Shown here: one piece after another, positions 61,622-64,000 of the stretch
Position numbering within the stretch: the stretch's first letter is position 1
Layout of the letters: every line of letters starts with the position of its first letter
NCBI RefSeq assembly: GCF_030269925.1
Contig: NC_085135.1
Coordinates: 6,014,753-6,078,752, forward strand
DNA from: Bombyx mori
Taxonomy: Eukaryota; Arthropoda; Insecta; Lepidoptera; Bombycidae
Reading direction: 5' to 3'
DNA: 64,000 nt
Translations under genes and position numbers: made by a program
The notes under the pieces: generated by a model
Told to the model about the DNA's origin: nothing
What the model saw: only the letters and a program-made list of their open reading frames with translations
The model's database searches: none

Positions 61622-64000
61622 CTTTTTTTTTTTTTTTTTTCTTTTTTTCGGGTAGAGGGTCGAACCTCCTACGAGGTCCCCGCGCAAAAGGGGCGCGCGG
61701 GGTATGTGAGACTCAACGATCTGCATGATGTTGTGAGCAGACCGCGGGCCCAAGGATTTTAGGACCCACCCACTAAACGACTCCCCTGCACTCTTACACC
61801 CGACGTCCGATCCCCTCCGAGGTCAGAACCCGGATGAGGTAGGGGGGCTACCGCGGTCAACACTACAACCAGACGGCGCGGCTCACCCCAAGGACGCCCA
61901 GCCGACGGAGCCTTCGAGGCGAATCGAAGGCTCTGAAACGTCGGCCGTCTCGGTACGGCAGCCCGTCGGGCCGCCCAGACGGTGCCGCTGGTGTCCCGGA
62001 ATACCCCGCTGGACCAGAACCAGCCTGCCGGGTCGGGACGCGATACACCGTCGACCGGTCGCTCTAATCACTCTACGGCAGCGCGCTAGAGTGCTGGTAG
62101 CGCGCCGCGCGGCCTCACCCCCTCAGGTCGCCCCTTGACCTTCACCGGGGGGAGGCCGCTACCTACAGGGGCCGGGACGTACGGGCGTATTCCCGCCTCC
62201 GGCCCCCGGCTCGACGGCGACGGATCGGTGCGGAAAGGGAAGAGCTCTCCCTCTCTCGCTCCGCCGCCTCCTTCTGCGAGATGGTGGACTCGCAGAAGTC
62301 GAGCATCGCCTTCCAGGACGCGTCGCTGCCGAGCATCGTAGCCACGACGCGCGGCAGCGAGAGGTCCTCTCCTATGACCGCGACGAGGGCGGCGCGTTGC
62401 TCGTCGAATCCAGAGCAACGCGCCAGCGTGTGTTCCGCTGTATCTTCCTCGTCGCGGTCCGCGCAGTGGTGGCACTGCGCCGTCGGTTCCCTTCCGGCTA
62501 TCTTGTGCAAGTACCGGCCGAAACAACCATGGCCGGTAAGCATCTGCGTTAGCCGGAAGGTGAAGCATCCGCGGTCGCGGCCCACCCAGTCCGCGAGAAC
62601 CGGGCGGACCGCCTCGACGGTTCGGAGGCCGGCCGACGGGTCCGCCAAGCGGCGAGACCACGCCTCCAGCACGGACCGCCGAGATTGGAGCCTCCGCGCT
62701 CGAACTACTCCTTCGCCGGGGCGCCCTTCCCCCCTAGAGCGGAGGTCGCTACGCCACCGGTAATCGGCAGCGAGCGCCTCCGCCTCCAGGTCCCAGGGTG
62801 GCGTCCCGGCGAGCAAGCACGCCGCCTCGAATGAGACGGTGCGGTATCCTCGGATCGCCCTGACCGCAATCGCGCGCTGCGGACGTCGCAGCGCCGCGAC
62901 GTTCTCGCGGGTCAGGGCGTGGCACCATACGGGAGCCCCGTATAGTGCCATCGACCGCACCACCCCCATGTAGAGGCGGCGCGCCACCTGATCGGGACCC
63001 CCGACGTTTGGAAGCAGCCGGCTCAGAGAGCCGGCCGTCGCCATCAGTCGAGGGCCCAACTTCTCAAAGTGAGCGCGGAAGTTCCACCGACCATCCAGTT
63101 CGAGGCCGAGGTACCGAAGACCGGTCACCCCGACCCCGACGCGGACGCCTCCGATCACGAGGTGGGCACCCAGAGGCGGCGCTCGTCCCGGCCCGTGAAA
63201 CATCAGGGCCTGGGTTTTGTCGAGCGCCACCTCGAGTCCCAACCGTCGGATCCTAGTGACGACGTGTGCCACGCCTGCGCACGCCAGACGGGCAGACTCC
63301 CGGTAGTCCCTCCTCGGAGCCACGACCAACGTGTCGTCGGCGTAACATATTACGCTCAGCCCGGGGAGGGGACCCCGAATGACGCCCCGCAGGACCCAGT
63401 CGTAGCCGATGTTCCACAGCAGGGGGCCCAGGACGGACCCCTGCGGAACACCGCGCTCGACGGGGAAGCGGTACATCACTCCACCGTGTCCGATGCACTG
63501 GATCGACCTGCCCTCGAGATAGGAGCCGATCAGTCGGCGGAGGTATGCGGGGACGCCGTGATACTACAGCGCCCCCGCGATCACCGACCAGGGCAGGGTG
63601 TTGAAGGCGTTCCTTACATCTAAGGATAACGCCATCGCCACCCCGCCCCGGGATACGGCTTCATCGGAGAGGGCCCGCACGCGCAGAATTGCGTCGATAG
63701 TCGAGCGGCCCTCTCTGAAGCCGTATTGCTCCGCCGAAAGATCGGGACCCGTCTCGGTCAGGTGCCGGACGATGCGGGCCGCGACGATCCTCTCGAGCAT
63801 CTTGCCCGCTTCGTCCAGCAACACGATGGGGCGATAGCCCGCGGGTGAGTCCGCGGGGCGCCCGTCCTTCCGCAGAAGGACCAGTCTGCCCGTCTTCCAT
63901 TTCGACGGGAACCGTCCCGACTCGAGGCACGCTTCGAAAAGCCCCCCGAGCCGGTCCCCTAGGGCCTCGAAGGCCAAGCTCCAGACCCGGCCGTGAACAC
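61622..64000 (-). mobile_element. R1-clade LINE, 3' part, continues beyond window
   Basis: Minus-strand element with T-rich tail at 61623-61647, about 520 bp of GC-rich 3' UTR, and ORF2 running off the right edge. Endonuclease, ORF1 and 5' end are outside. Confidence 0.85.
62163..64000 (-). pseudogene. R1-clade reverse transcriptase ORF2, 5'-incomplete, one amber codon
   Basis: One frame is open from the window edge except for a TAG at 63561-63563 (GAL, stop, YHGVPAYLRR). Upstream are FPSKWKTGRLVLLRK, GYRPIVLLDEAGK, AEQYGFREGRSTIDA and LSLDVRNAFNTLPW. Downstream are GVPQGSVLGPLLWN and the catalytic CYADDTLVV, then the thumb (LYGAPVWCHAL) and a C-terminal zinc-binding motif CHHCADRDEEDTAEHTLARC typical of R1/TRAS/SART elements. 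A single base change therefore inactivates an otherwise undamaged enzyme. Very high GC content compared with the neighbouring array. Confidence 0.92.

Overview
The window looks like heterochromatic, transposon-saturated DNA from a silkworm (Bombyx mori or a close relative). The main evidence is at least ten whole or partial copies of a tRNA-headed SINE that I recognise as Bombyx Bm1, together with lepidopteran Jockey-type and R1-type non-LTR elements, an errantivirus-like env gene and a typical lepidopteran mini-Helitron. I see no single-copy cellular gene, rRNA, tRNA or CRISPR array. Essentially all coding capacity is transposon-derived.

Layout. 1-2572: 3' part of a Ty3/Gypsy element (+). 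2664-5575: leader and LTR fragments of a second Gypsy family, interrupted by two 5'-truncated Jockey copies sitting at one target site. 5586-7174: AT-rich DNA with nothing recognisable. 7175-51661: a tandem array of a roughly 4 kb non-coding unit (five units). Units 1-3 form an outer block. Units 4-5 (33370-42646) form a second block lying inside a Transib (RAG1-like) DNA transposon, which itself sits in the Bm1 SINE of unit 3. The units carry independent insertions that can be read against the other units as empty sites: an ORF1-only LINE (11792-15204), a Jockey element (15721-20580), a LINE 3' fragment (20636-21815), a full-length Jockey element with a 66-nt tail (24901-30005), an RTE fragment, a Helitron and a miniature LTR element (37800-38720). 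A 4,516-bp tandem duplication with breakpoints in Bm1 (41725-46240 / 46241-50756) doubled an LTR-env-LTR element. 52126 to about 57439: Jockey element with both ORFs open. 57768-61231: decayed Gypsy element (-). 61622-64000: R1-clade LINE running off the window.

The insertions stack in a readable order: unit array, then Bm1, then Transib in Bm1, then block 2 and the env element in Transib, then SINE-mediated duplication. Nine of ten non-LTR insertions point to the minus strand. With the nested structure and female-specific knowledge of Bombyx this makes a W-chromosome segment or piRNA cluster a reasonable hypothesis, but the sequence alone does not prove either.
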